Assembly (NCBI GenBank): GCA_003541895.1
Contig: DPLR01000695.1
Coordinates: forward strand, 1-6,481
Direction of reading: 5' to 3'
Length of the DNA: 6,481 bases
Origin: Cytophagales bacterium
Lineage (GTDB): Bacteria > Bacteroidota > Bacteroidia > Cytophagales > Cyclobacteriaceae
Positions within the stretch are counted from its first letter, which is position 1. Each line of letters begins with the position of its first letter. Below are positions 1 through 5,509 of this stretch, one piece after another. The notes beneath the pieces were generated by a model that was not told where the DNA came from, did not search any database, and saw nothing but the letters and a program-made list of their open reading frames with translations. Position numbers and translations under genes: made by a program.

Positions 1-325
1 TCTTTTTGATTGCCTCAATAAAAATGGATTTCACTTGTTTAGCTGCATCTTCTGCACCGCGGTTGAGCGACATGATGAAATTGTCAACGTCCGGACCAAG
101 GCCAATGTCTCTCAAACGTTTTTCCATTTTGACAGCATCGGGTGGAAACGGGATTTTTATTTTTGGGTTCTTGAAATAGCCATCCAACTTCGAGAGCGAA
201 TCCGCGCCTTTGCTAATACCTTTGGTAAGTGCTTCTTTCAAACCATTGGCAATGTCGGCCGTGCTAAGTTGTGCGTATGCATTTAATCCAGTAAAAAGGT
301 ATAGAAGGAGAAAGAATCGTTTCAT
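1..325 (-). CDS. DUF4197 domain protein, exported, 3' end cut off by the window
   Basis: Reading leftward from the ATG at 325-323 gives 108 residues without a stop; the gene continues beyond base 1. The first 19 residues (MKRFFLLLYLFTGLNAYAQ) are a clear signal peptide, with a short basic start, a hydrophobic core and an A-Y-A site before Q19, so the product should be exported to the periplasm. The mature part begins LSTADIANGLKEAL, continues with a KGAD segment near residue 40 and then K-I-K-I-P-F-P, followed by a helix around EKRLRDIGLG and a second around FIMSLNRGAEDAAK. This order (ADI..GLKEAL, the IPFP segment, the LNRGAE.A helix) is what I recognise as the DUF4197 family, whose biochemical role is unknown. 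The start is supported by the signal peptide and by a promoter-like box 17 bases upstream. The gene is divergent from the NTF2-like gene at 415. Confidence 0.85.
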   Translation of the reverse strand, partial: MKRFFLLLYLFTGLNAYAQLSTADIANGLKEALTKGISKGADSLSKLDGYFKNPKIKIPFPPDAVKMEKRLRDIGLGPDVDNFIMSLNRGAEDAAKQVKSIFIEAIKK

Positions 326-342
326 AAAATTTTATTAATCGA

Positions 343-350
343 CAAATTTA
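343..350 (-). promoter_or_regulatory. Bacteroidota-type -7 box for the DUF4197 gene
   Basis: On the minus strand this reads TAAATTTG, a perfect match to the Bacteroidota sigma factor -7 consensus TAnnTTTG. It lies 17 bases upstream of the DUF4197 ATG, which would give a short leader. No good TTG -33 element is visible at the expected distance, so the call rests on the -7 box and its position. Confidence 0.45.
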
Positions 351-414
351 GAAAATCATTTGAATGGCACGATTAACTCTTTTATGTAAATTGATTCTTA
401 TAACTCATTTGAAG

Positions 415-861
415 ATGAAGAAAAATATTTTTTTTATTTTGTTAACAGTCATTCAATTAAGCGCTGTAGCACAATCTTCGGATAGAAAGGAAATCCTGAA
501 AGTAGCCCATCAGTTTTTTGAGGCCCTCGAAAAACAAGACACGGCTACCTTTAGCAAAATCATGGTGAAAAATTCTTTCAATTGCATTGTGATCGATAGA
601 AAAGATTCCGCGCGTATTTTCAATCGCCCAAGCAGTAGTTTTAATTTAAAGCCTGAAAATATTGTGAAAGAAAGAATGCGCGAAGAGCAAATAAAAATTG
701 AAATGCATAAACGGATTGCCACCGTTTGGGCGCCTTACGACTTATGGATCAATGACAAATTCTCACACTGTGGAGTGGATGTATTTATCATGTTGAAAGG
801 CAACAACGGATGGAAGATTGGAACGATCTCATTTTCAATTGAAAGGGAAGGATGCAATTAA
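415..861 (+). CDS. Small secreted NTF2-like / putative lumazine-binding family protein
   Basis: This encodes 148 residues. I chose the ATG at 415 because it begins a standard signal peptide (MKKNIFFILLTVIQLSAVAQ, with an A-V-A site before Q20); the same frame is open from an ATG at 364, but that adds 17 residues ahead of the signal peptide. After cleavage comes a helix (EILKVAHQFFEALEKQDTAT), a typical opening of the NTF2-like/SnoaL cone fold. Near the C-terminus, the segments ATVWAPYDLWINDKFSHCG and GWKIGTISFS are the strands conserved in the Bacteroidota members annotated as putative lumazine-binding or NTF2 family proteins. The fold is used for small-ligand binding or simple catalysis; no substrate can be assigned here, and no catalytic set is obvious. 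Three cysteines remain in the mature protein (NCI, SHCG, EGCN). A DUF2061 gene starts 36 bases after the stop and may be cotranscribed. Confidence 0.8.
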   Translation: MKKNIFFILLTVIQLSAVAQSSDRKEILKVAHQFFEALEKQDTATFSKIMVKNSFNCIVIDRKDSARIFNRPSSSFNLKPENIVKERMREEQIKIEMHKRIATVWAPYDLWINDKFSHCGVDVFIMLKGNNGWKIGTISFSIEREGCN

Positions 862-897
862 TATCGATAACGAAAGGAGAAAATAACTTACAATTCT

Positions 898-1149
898 ATG
901 ATAGAAAAACTCCACCCCAACATACATCATGCAGAAGAAACACTGGGCCGCTCCCTCACAAAAACCGTGAGCTACCGATTGGTAATTTTAATTCTGGATT
1001 TCACCTCCATCTATCTTTTTACCGGTCAGGTTAAAGTGGCCGTTGGTTTTATGGTGGTGAGCAATATCTACACCACGCTAGCTTATTTTTTTCACGAAAG
1101 AATTTGGGATAGGATAAAGTGGGGTAAAATAATATTTAAGAAAACTTGA
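898..1149 (+). CDS. DUF2061 family small membrane protein
   Basis: This encodes 83 residues. A soluble, histidine-containing start (MIEKLHPNIHHAEETLGRSL) leads into the family's KTVSYR segment, then two membrane segments at about residues 26-43 (RLVILILDFTSIYLFTG) and 45-64 (KVAVGFMVVSNIYTTLAYFF). The signature end HERIWDRIKWG (66-76) and a basic tail follow. The order R-S-L-x-K-x-x-S-Y-R, two helices, HER-W-RI-WG is what I recognise as DUF2061. In other bacteria the domain also occurs near or joined to sulfate-assimilation proteins, but no such gene is present here and the function is unknown. The purine-rich AAAGGAG at 873-879 is 18 bases from the ATG, too far for normal Shine-Dalgarno use. 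The gene ends only 10 bases from the convergent oxidase gene. Confidence 0.87.
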   Translation: MIEKLHPNIHHAEETLGRSLTKTVSYRLVILILDFTSIYLFTGQVKVAVGFMVVSNIYTTLAYFFHERIWDRIKWGKIIFKKT

Positions 1150-1165
1150 AAAATTTCTCTCAAGT
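1144..1165. terminator. Weak inverted repeat between convergent genes, possible two-way terminator
   Basis: ACTTGA (1144-1149) and TCAAGT (1160-1165) form a perfect 6-bp inverted repeat around a 10-base AT-rich loop. It exists because both genes end in the same two codons, ACT TGA (Thr, stop), read from opposite strands. The stem is short and AT-rich with no clean T run, so termination is only a possibility; no stronger hairpin lies between the two genes. Confidence 0.25.
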
Positions 1166-2419
1166 GTGCATCAAAGATGAAGTTTTGATCTCAGCAATAT
1201 TTCTGCACCCTGCCAGCGCCATCGTCAACTCAAAATCGGTGAGCATGTTTTGAAGCACTTCTTTCACTCCTTGCTCACCGGCCACAGCAAGTCCATAAAC
1301 ATAAGGTCGGCCAATGCACACCGCTTTCGCCCCGAGGGCAAGCGCTTTAAAAATATCTGCGCCTCCGCGAATGCCACTGTCCATCAGTACCGGAATTTTA
1401 TTTTGCACTGCTTCTACAATGGAAGGCAATGCTTCAATGGTGCTGATACTTCCGTCTACTTGTCGGCCACCATGGTTGGAAACAATGATTCCGTCCATTC
1501 CATAATCAATCGCTTTGCGCGCATCTTCAGCGTGGAGAATTCCTTTCAGCAAGACAGGAAATTTCGTTACCTCGCGCAAAAATTTCAAATCATCCCATGT
1601 CAGTGCCGGATTGGAATACGTGTTGATAAATTTCTGAACTGCTTTTATCGGTCGCTTGGAGACGAGCTTGGAAAAAAAATTATTGCCTGGATAATTTTTC
1701 GTCATCTGAATTAAGCCGGCCAGCGTATGCCAATTTAATTTTCGATTGGCAGCAGGTTCAAGTTCATCCATCAGTTTCTGAAAAACAGGATCGGATGTGT
1801 ATTGGGCAATCCCTCTTCCTTCAAGAAAAGGAAGATACGCCATGTCAAGATCACGCGTGCGCCAACCAAGCAAAGTGGTATCAAGTGTAACTACAATGGC
1901 CGAGCAACCACAATTTTCTACGCGCGTCACAAAACTTTTCACCAGTTCATTCGACTTACTCCAATACAATTGAAACCAACGTGGGCCATCGCCCATAGCG
2001 GCTGCAACTTTCTCCATCGGCACGGAAGCCTGACTTGAGAAAATGTAAGGCACCTGCATTGCCGATGCCGCCTTGGCTACAGCCAGATCTGCATCACGAT
2101 GAGCCAATTCAAGTACACCGATGGGTGCAATAAAAATCGGGGATTCGTATTTGTGTTTAAATAATTCTATCGAGGTATCGCGGGCACTTACATCGCGTAG
2201 CATTCGCGGAACGATTTTGAGTTTTTCGAATGAACTTACGTTTGAACGTACCGTACTTTCATTTCCAGCGCCACCGGCTATGTAGGCATACGCTTGCTCA
2301 GAAAGTTTTTTTCGTGCACTCGCTTCTAAGTCGGTGAAGGAAACGGGAACGACATTGGATTTTCCCGCAAAGCCGTTGAGGTAGATTTCGCGTTGCCGAG
2401 ACAAAGATTCAATTGCCAT
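1160..2419 (-). CDS. FMN-dependent alpha-hydroxy-acid oxidase, probable lactate 2-monooxygenase
   Basis: This 419-residue protein belongs to the glycolate oxidase / lactate dehydrogenase family, a TIM barrel binding FMN that oxidises L-2-hydroxy acids. The family active-site signature SNHGGRQVDG lies at 314-323, with H316 the expected base and R319 the substrate-carboxylate arginine. Y46 (before IAGGAG), the WFQLYW segment with Y152, T178/D180, K292, and the FMN-phosphate loop DSGIRGG (347-353) plus GRP (370-372) are all present, so the enzyme looks active. Several stretches match what I remember of lactate 2-monooxygenase (lactate + O2 to acetate + CO2 + water) rather than LldD: REIYLNGFAG at the start, APIGVLELAHRDA, TLDTTLLGWRTRDLD, and YLPFLEGRGIAQYTSDPVF leading into a long loop (about 200-270). 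A dehydrogenase or oxidase of the same family cannot be excluded. There is no signal peptide, so it is cytoplasmic. The start agrees with the family N-terminus and with a promoter-like site just upstream. Confidence 0.88.
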   Translation of the reverse strand: MAIESLSRQREIYLNGFAGKSNVVPVSFTDLEASARKKLSEQAYAYIAGGAGNESTVRSNVSSFEKLKIVPRMLRDVSARDTSIELFKHKYESPIFIAPIGVLELAHRDADLAVAKAASAMQVPYIFSSQASVPMEKVAAAMGDGPRWFQLYWSKSNELVKSFVTRVENCGCSAIVVTLDTTLLGWRTRDLDMAYLPFLEGRGIAQYTSDPVFQKLMDELEPAANRKLNWHTLAGLIQMTKNYPGNNFFSKLVSKRPIKAVQKFINTYSNPALTWDDLKFLREVTKFPVLLKGILHAEDARKAIDYGMDGIIVSNHGGRQVDGSISTIEALPSIVEAVQNKIPVLMDSGIRGGADIFKALALGAKAVCIGRPYVYGLAVAGEQGVKEVLQNMLTDFELTMALAGCRNIAEIKTSSLMHT

Positions 2420-2435
2420 AGTTTTATTCGTTAAC

Positions 2436-2466
2436 TAAAACTAACGATAAAAGAATCTAAACTCAA
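2436..2466 (-). promoter_or_regulatory. Bacteroidota-type promoter for the hydroxy-acid oxidase gene
   Basis: On the minus strand, TTG (2466-2464) is followed after 20 bases by TAGTTTTA (2443-2436), seven of eight matches to the TAnnTTTG -7 box. The arrangement is close to the phylum's TTG, roughly 19-21 bases, TAnnTTTG pattern. Transcription would start about 10 bases before the ATG at 2419, and no Shine-Dalgarno sequence is seen in that short leader. Confidence 0.5.
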
Positions 2467-2485
2467 TTCATTATTCTTTCCCATA

Positions 2486-2513
2486 TTTGCGCTTCTAAAA
2501 ATTTCTACGTTTA
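2486..2513 (+). promoter_or_regulatory. Possible promoter of cinA
   Basis: TTTG at 2486-2489 and TACGTTTA at 2506-2513 (seven of eight to TAnnTTTG) are 16 bases apart, somewhat short for this promoter class, and 26 bases upstream of the cinA ATG. CATATTTG at 2482-2489 is an alternative -7 box, also seven of eight. The 120-base divergent region must hold a promoter for each gene, but the choice here is uncertain. Confidence 0.25.
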
Positions 2514-2539
2514 TATTTTGTAACTGCATTTCTTAAAAT

Positions 2540-3787
2540 ATGAAACCCATTCTCGCAGAGCTTCTTACCATCGGAGACGAAATTCTTTACGGACAAATTG
2601 TAGACACCAACTCACAATGGATGAGTGTTGAACTCGACAAAGTTGGAATAAAAGTGATTCGCAAAACTTCGGTGGGCGATGTGGAAAGTGAAATTCTTAC
2701 CGCATTCGCGGAAGCCGAAAAAAGAGCCGATATTATTTTGATCACCGGTGGACTTGGCCCCACAAGCGATGATTTGACAAAACCTTTACTTGCCAACTAC
2801 TTCAACTGCGAATTGAAACTTCATGCGGAAGCGCTTGAAGAGTTGAGTGCGTTTTTCAAAAGTCGTGGGCGCGAGTTGACGGAAACTAACAAGCAGCAAG
2901 CGTATCTGCCAACGTGCTGCACAAAAATCACCAACGCCATTGGCACAGCGCCCGGCATGTGGTTTGAAAGAAACGGAAAAGTTTTCATGTCGATGCCAGG
3001 CGTGCCACACGAAATGAAAAAGATGATGACCGAACAAGTCATTCCACGCCTGAAAGAAAAATTCAGAATGCCTGCGATTGTTCACAAAGTCATTCGCACC
3101 ATCGGCATTGGCGAATCAATTATTGCCGATAAAATTTCAGCTTGGGAAAAAGCGTTGCCTCCGCACATCAAGCTTGCCTACTTGCCGGGAATTGGTGAAG
3201 TGAAACTTCGCTTGACCGGAACAGGAAGCGATGAGTCATCCATAAAATCAGATGTAGAAGAGCTTACTAAAAAAGTAATGCCGCTCATTAATGATTATGT
3301 GTATGGGTTCGACAATGAAACCATTGAAGAAGCGATAGGCCGGATGCTGCGCGAACGCAACCTCACCATTGCCATTGCAGAAAGTTGCACAGGCGGTTAT
3401 GTTTCGCATTTGATTACAAGCGTTCCGGGCAGCTCGCACTATTTTCATGGCAGCATGATTCCGTATGACTATGAAATAAAAATGCGACAGCTCGGAGTAA
3501 AACCTGAAGTGCTCGAGCAGCATGGAGCCGTGAGTGAACCAACCATCATTGAAATGGCCAACATTGTACGAGCAAAGTTTAACACCGACATCGGTGTTGC
3601 TACTAGCGGCATTGCAGGCCCAGGTGGTGCAACTCCTGAAAAACCGGTTGGCTTAGTCTGGATTGCTTACTCAGACAAACATCAAACCGTAACAAGGAAG
3701 TTGCAACTTTCTACTGAACGTTTACTCAATATCAAAGCTGCATCTATCGCACTTTTGAATTTAATTCGGTTGAGTCTACCGAATTAA
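2540..3787 (+). CDS. cinA: CinA, NMN deamidase with N-terminal COG1058 domain
   Basis: This 415-residue protein has the full family length and domain order. Residues 1-170 are the molybdopterin-binding-like COG1058 domain, with LLTIGDEILYGQIVDTNSQW near the start, ITGGLGPTSDD (68-78), the GTAPGM segment (135-140) and SMPGVPHEM (151-159). This domain has ADP-ribose pyrophosphatase activity in characterised relatives. A middle region (about 175-255) links to the C-terminal PncC domain (about 260-415), which converts nicotinamide mononucleotide to nicotinic acid mononucleotide plus ammonia, recycling NMN into NAD. PncC motifs are ESCTGG (281-286), HGAVSEPT (328-335) and ATSGIAGPGGATPEKPVGLV (354-373); S282 and K314 are likely catalytic residues. 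The protein is cytoplasmic. The name reflects an early link to competence in Gram-positive bacteria, which nothing here supports. The start at 2540 matches the family start with no extension. The stop codon sits inside a strong hairpin. Confidence 0.97.
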   Translation: MKPILAELLTIGDEILYGQIVDTNSQWMSVELDKVGIKVIRKTSVGDVESEILTAFAEAEKRADIILITGGLGPTSDDLTKPLLANYFNCELKLHAEALEELSAFFKSRGRELTETNKQQAYLPTCCTKITNAIGTAPGMWFERNGKVFMSMPGVPHEMKKMMTEQVIPRLKEKFRMPAIVHKVIRTIGIGESIIADKISAWEKALPPHIKLAYLPGIGEVKLRLTGTGSDESSIKSDVEELTKKVMPLINDYVYGFDNETIEEAIGRMLRERNLTIAIAESCTGGYVSHLITSVPGSSHYFHGSMIPYDYEIKMRQLGVKPEVLEQHGAVSEPTIIEMANIVRAKFNTDIGVATSGIAGPGGATPEKPVGLVWIAYSDKHQTVTRKLQLSTERLLNIKAASIALLNLIRLSLPN

Positions 3788-3790
3788 ATT
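3758..3790 (+). terminator. Strong hairpin at the end of cinA
   Basis: AATTTAATTCGGT (3758-3770) and ACCGAATTAAATT (3778-3790) are a perfect 13-bp inverted repeat with a 7-base loop (TGAGTCT). One more outer G-T pair is possible. The cinA stop TAA (3785-3787) lies in the 3' arm, so the last ten codons of the gene form most of the structure. The bases after the stem are T-rich but interrupted (TCTTGCACATTTT), so it may act as a terminator or as a 3' end stabiliser for the transcript. Confidence 0.55.
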
Positions 3791-3819
3791 TCTTGCACAT
3801 TTTCCCATTTGAGTCAACA

Positions 3820-3850
3820 TTGAAAGCCTGCTGACAATAATCATTTTTTG
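3820..3850 (+). promoter_or_regulatory. Possible weak promoter of tnaA
   Basis: TTG at 3820-3822 is followed after 20 bases by ATTTTTTG (3843-3850), which matches TAnnTTTG at six of eight positions. This would place the start of transcription about 30 bases ahead of the tnaA ATG and after the cinA hairpin. The match is imperfect and is offered mainly because the spacing is right. Confidence 0.22.
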
Positions 3851-3888
3851 ATCTGTGGGTTTTATGGTGCTTTACCCATCCAAATTTT

Positions 3889-5274
3889 ATGGAAAAAAGA
3901 AAACCGAGAACACTGGCAGAACCATTCCGAATAAAAATGGTAGAGCCCATCCGCATCACCACGGAAGATTATCGAAAAGAGGCTATTAAAAAAAGTGGAT
4001 ATAATCCATTCCTCCTTCATTCAGATGATGTGTTCATTGATCTTTTAACCGACAGCGGCACAGGCGCCATGAGCGATCGGCAATGGGCGGGTATCATGAT
4101 GGGCGATGAAAGTTATGCAGGCGCAAAAAGTTGGCAACATCTTGAATCGGTAGTGAAAGAGCTAACAGGTATGCCGCACATTCTGCCTACGCACCAAGGT
4201 CGGGCAGCGGAACGAATTCTATACGGAATCTTGGGTGGCAAAGGAAAAATATTCATTAGCAATACACACTTCGACACCACTCGAGCAAATATTGAATTCA
4301 CAGGCGCCACCGCCATCGATGTGCTTCCAGAAGAAGCAACTCATTCCGAAATAGATTTGCCTTTCAAAGGAAATATCGATGTCGGAAAAGTTAAAACCCT
4401 GATTCAGGAACATGGACTCAGCAACATTGCAGCGATCATCATGACGCTCACCAACAACTCATCGGGTGGGCAACCTGTAAGCATGAGTAACATCAAGGCT
4501 ATTCGAGAAGTCTGCGATGAAAATAAATTATTCTTGGTTATCGACGGATGTCGCATAGCCGAAAACAGTTATTTCATTAAACATCGCGAGCAAGGATATG
4601 AGAACAAAACCTATGAGGAGATTGCGAAAGAAACACTTCGGCTGGCGGATGCATTTGTAATGAGCGCAAAAAAAGATGGGCTGGTAAACATTGGCGGACT
4701 TCTTACACTGCGAGACGAAAAGATTAGTCAGCAATGTACCAACTTGCTTATCATCTCAGAAGGATTTACAACGTATGGCGGGTTGGCGGGCCGCGACATG
4801 GAAGCAATGGCGATCGGGCTGAAAGAAGTTTTTGATCCAGATTATCTTCATTATCGCATTCGCAGCACGGCTTATCTCGGTGAACATCTTAAAGCCAAGG
4901 GCGTACCTGTGGTGTGGCCAATCGGTGGGCATGCGGTCTATATCGATGCAAAAAAATTATATAAAAATATTCTGGTGGATCAATATCCCGGCCAAGCGTT
5001 GGTTTGTGATCTCTATATAAAAGGCGGTATTCGTTGTGTAGAGGTTGGCAGTGTAATGTTTGGAAAGTATGACGATAACGGAAAACTAATTCCAGCAAAA
5101 AATGAATTGGTACGCCTCGCCATTCCCCGAAGAACTTACACACAAAGCCACATCGATTATGTGATTGATGTGTTTGACGATATCCTTGAAATGAAAGAGA
5201 AAAACAAAGGATATAAAATCGTGTACGAGCCTCCTTTCTTGAGGCACTTCACAGCACAATTTGAAATGACGTAA
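3889..5274 (+). CDS. tnaA: Tryptophanase (tryptophan indole-lyase)
   Basis: This 461-residue PLP enzyme of the beta-eliminating lyase family cleaves L-tryptophan to indole, pyruvate and ammonia. The N-terminal EPFRIK (11-16) aligns with known family starts, which fixes the ATG at 3889. Key positions by recalled alignment: Y76, THQGR (101-105), N190 before SSGGQPVS, D219 and R222 around the cofactor ring, SAKKD (259-263) with K262 as the PLP lysine, and R409 for the substrate carboxylate. E74 and N267 match the potassium ligands. The frame is close to tyrosine phenol-lyase (MSDRQWAGIMMGDESYAGA, YGGLAGRDMEAMAIGL), but the three specificity positions are of the tryptophanase type: D129 where phenol-lyase has Thr124, V386 for Arg381 and H453 for Phe448. 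Tryptophanases of other Bacteroidota share this frame. The DGCR stretch (219-222) replaces the usual DSAR or DATR. No tnaC-like leader or adjacent tryptophan permease is visible. Confidence 0.93.
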   Translation: MEKRKPRTLAEPFRIKMVEPIRITTEDYRKEAIKKSGYNPFLLHSDDVFIDLLTDSGTGAMSDRQWAGIMMGDESYAGAKSWQHLESVVKELTGMPHILPTHQGRAAERILYGILGGKGKIFISNTHFDTTRANIEFTGATAIDVLPEEATHSEIDLPFKGNIDVGKVKTLIQEHGLSNIAAIIMTLTNNSSGGQPVSMSNIKAIREVCDENKLFLVIDGCRIAENSYFIKHREQGYENKTYEEIAKETLRLADAFVMSAKKDGLVNIGGLLTLRDEKISQQCTNLLIISEGFTTYGGLAGRDMEAMAIGLKEVFDPDYLHYRIRSTAYLGEHLKAKGVPVVWPIGGHAVYIDAKKLYKNILVDQYPGQALVCDLYIKGGIRCVEVGSVMFGKYDDNGKLIPAKNELVRLAIPRRTYTQSHIDYVIDVFDDILEMKEKNKGYKIVYEPPFLRHFTAQFEMT

Positions 5275-5322
5275 ATCAAACTGTTGACCAGTTCTTTCTT
5301 GGAGTAATTAGTATCAAATTTC

Positions 5323-5360
5323 ACGAAATCGTAAATGCACTATTTCGTATTTGCCTTTTT
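5323..5360 (+). terminator. Probable terminator of tnaA
   Basis: ACGAAAT (5323-5329) pairs perfectly with ATTTCGT (5342-5348). After one C-T mismatch, GT (5331-5332) pairs with AC (5339-5340), leaving a 6-base loop, so the stem is nine pairs with one mismatch. A run of five T follows at 5356-5360 after a short spacer. It begins 49 bases after the tnaA stop. The stem is AT-rich, so strength is uncertain. Confidence 0.4.
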
Positions 5361-5456
5361 AGAAACGACTGAAGTTTTGCCAAAAATCTTTTTGATGTAC
5401 CACTAATTTGGGAACCTCATAGAATTACCAAATCAAATTCTGAACGCAAACGAATG

Positions 5457-5488
5457 TTGGCAATCGGTTTGAAAATAGTCTAACTTTA
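5457..5488 (+). promoter_or_regulatory. Bacteroidota-type promoter for the E2 gene
   Basis: TTG at 5457-5459 is followed after 21 bases by TAACTTTA (5481-5488), seven of eight matches to TAnnTTTG. The -7 box ends 21 bases before the ATG at 5510, which leaves a leader of about 15 bases with no Shine-Dalgarno sequence. The spacing resembles the site ahead of the hydroxy-acid oxidase gene. Confidence 0.48.
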
Positions 5489-5509
5489 CGACCCTAAAAA
5501 TTTCCGATC

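Larger units (their letters stand above)
5275..5509. other. Non-coding gap between tnaA and the E2 gene
   Basis: These 235 bases carry no convincing coding frame. They hold a terminator-like hairpin near the tnaA end (5323-5348), a small 6-bp inverted repeat (ATTTGG at 5406-5411 with CCAAAT at 5428-5433, 16-base loop), and a promoter-like site before the E2 gene. Apart from these I see nothing in it. Confidence 0.6.

Noticed and set aside
364..414. Upstream ATG extending the NTF2-like protein by 17 residues
   Set aside because: The extension places a second hydrophobic stretch ahead of a textbook signal peptide that begins at the ATG at 415, so the shorter start is preferred.
1250..1714. A 154-residue open frame on the plus strand opposite the hydroxy-acid oxidase gene
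   Set aside because: It is antisense to a strongly conserved enzyme, has no recognisable domain, and its composition is that of a shadow frame.
3698..3709. Perfect 12-base palindrome AAGTTGCAACTT inside cinA
   Set aside because: It lies in well-conserved coding sequence (Lys-Leu-Gln-Leu) with no second copy or promoter nearby; a single short palindrome of this kind is expected by chance.
3864..3992. Short reading frame from ATG 3864 overlapping the start of tnaA, considered as a tnaC-type leader peptide
   Set aside because: It overlaps tnaA in another frame, contains no tryptophan codon, and has no Pro-stop ending or rho-site features of the known leader; it looks like a chance frame.
5386..5395. 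AAATCTTTTT-type short symmetric A/T runs in the tnaA to E2 gap
   Set aside because: Runs of A followed by T with a loop of about two bases cannot form a stable hairpin and are common in AT-rich spacer DNA.
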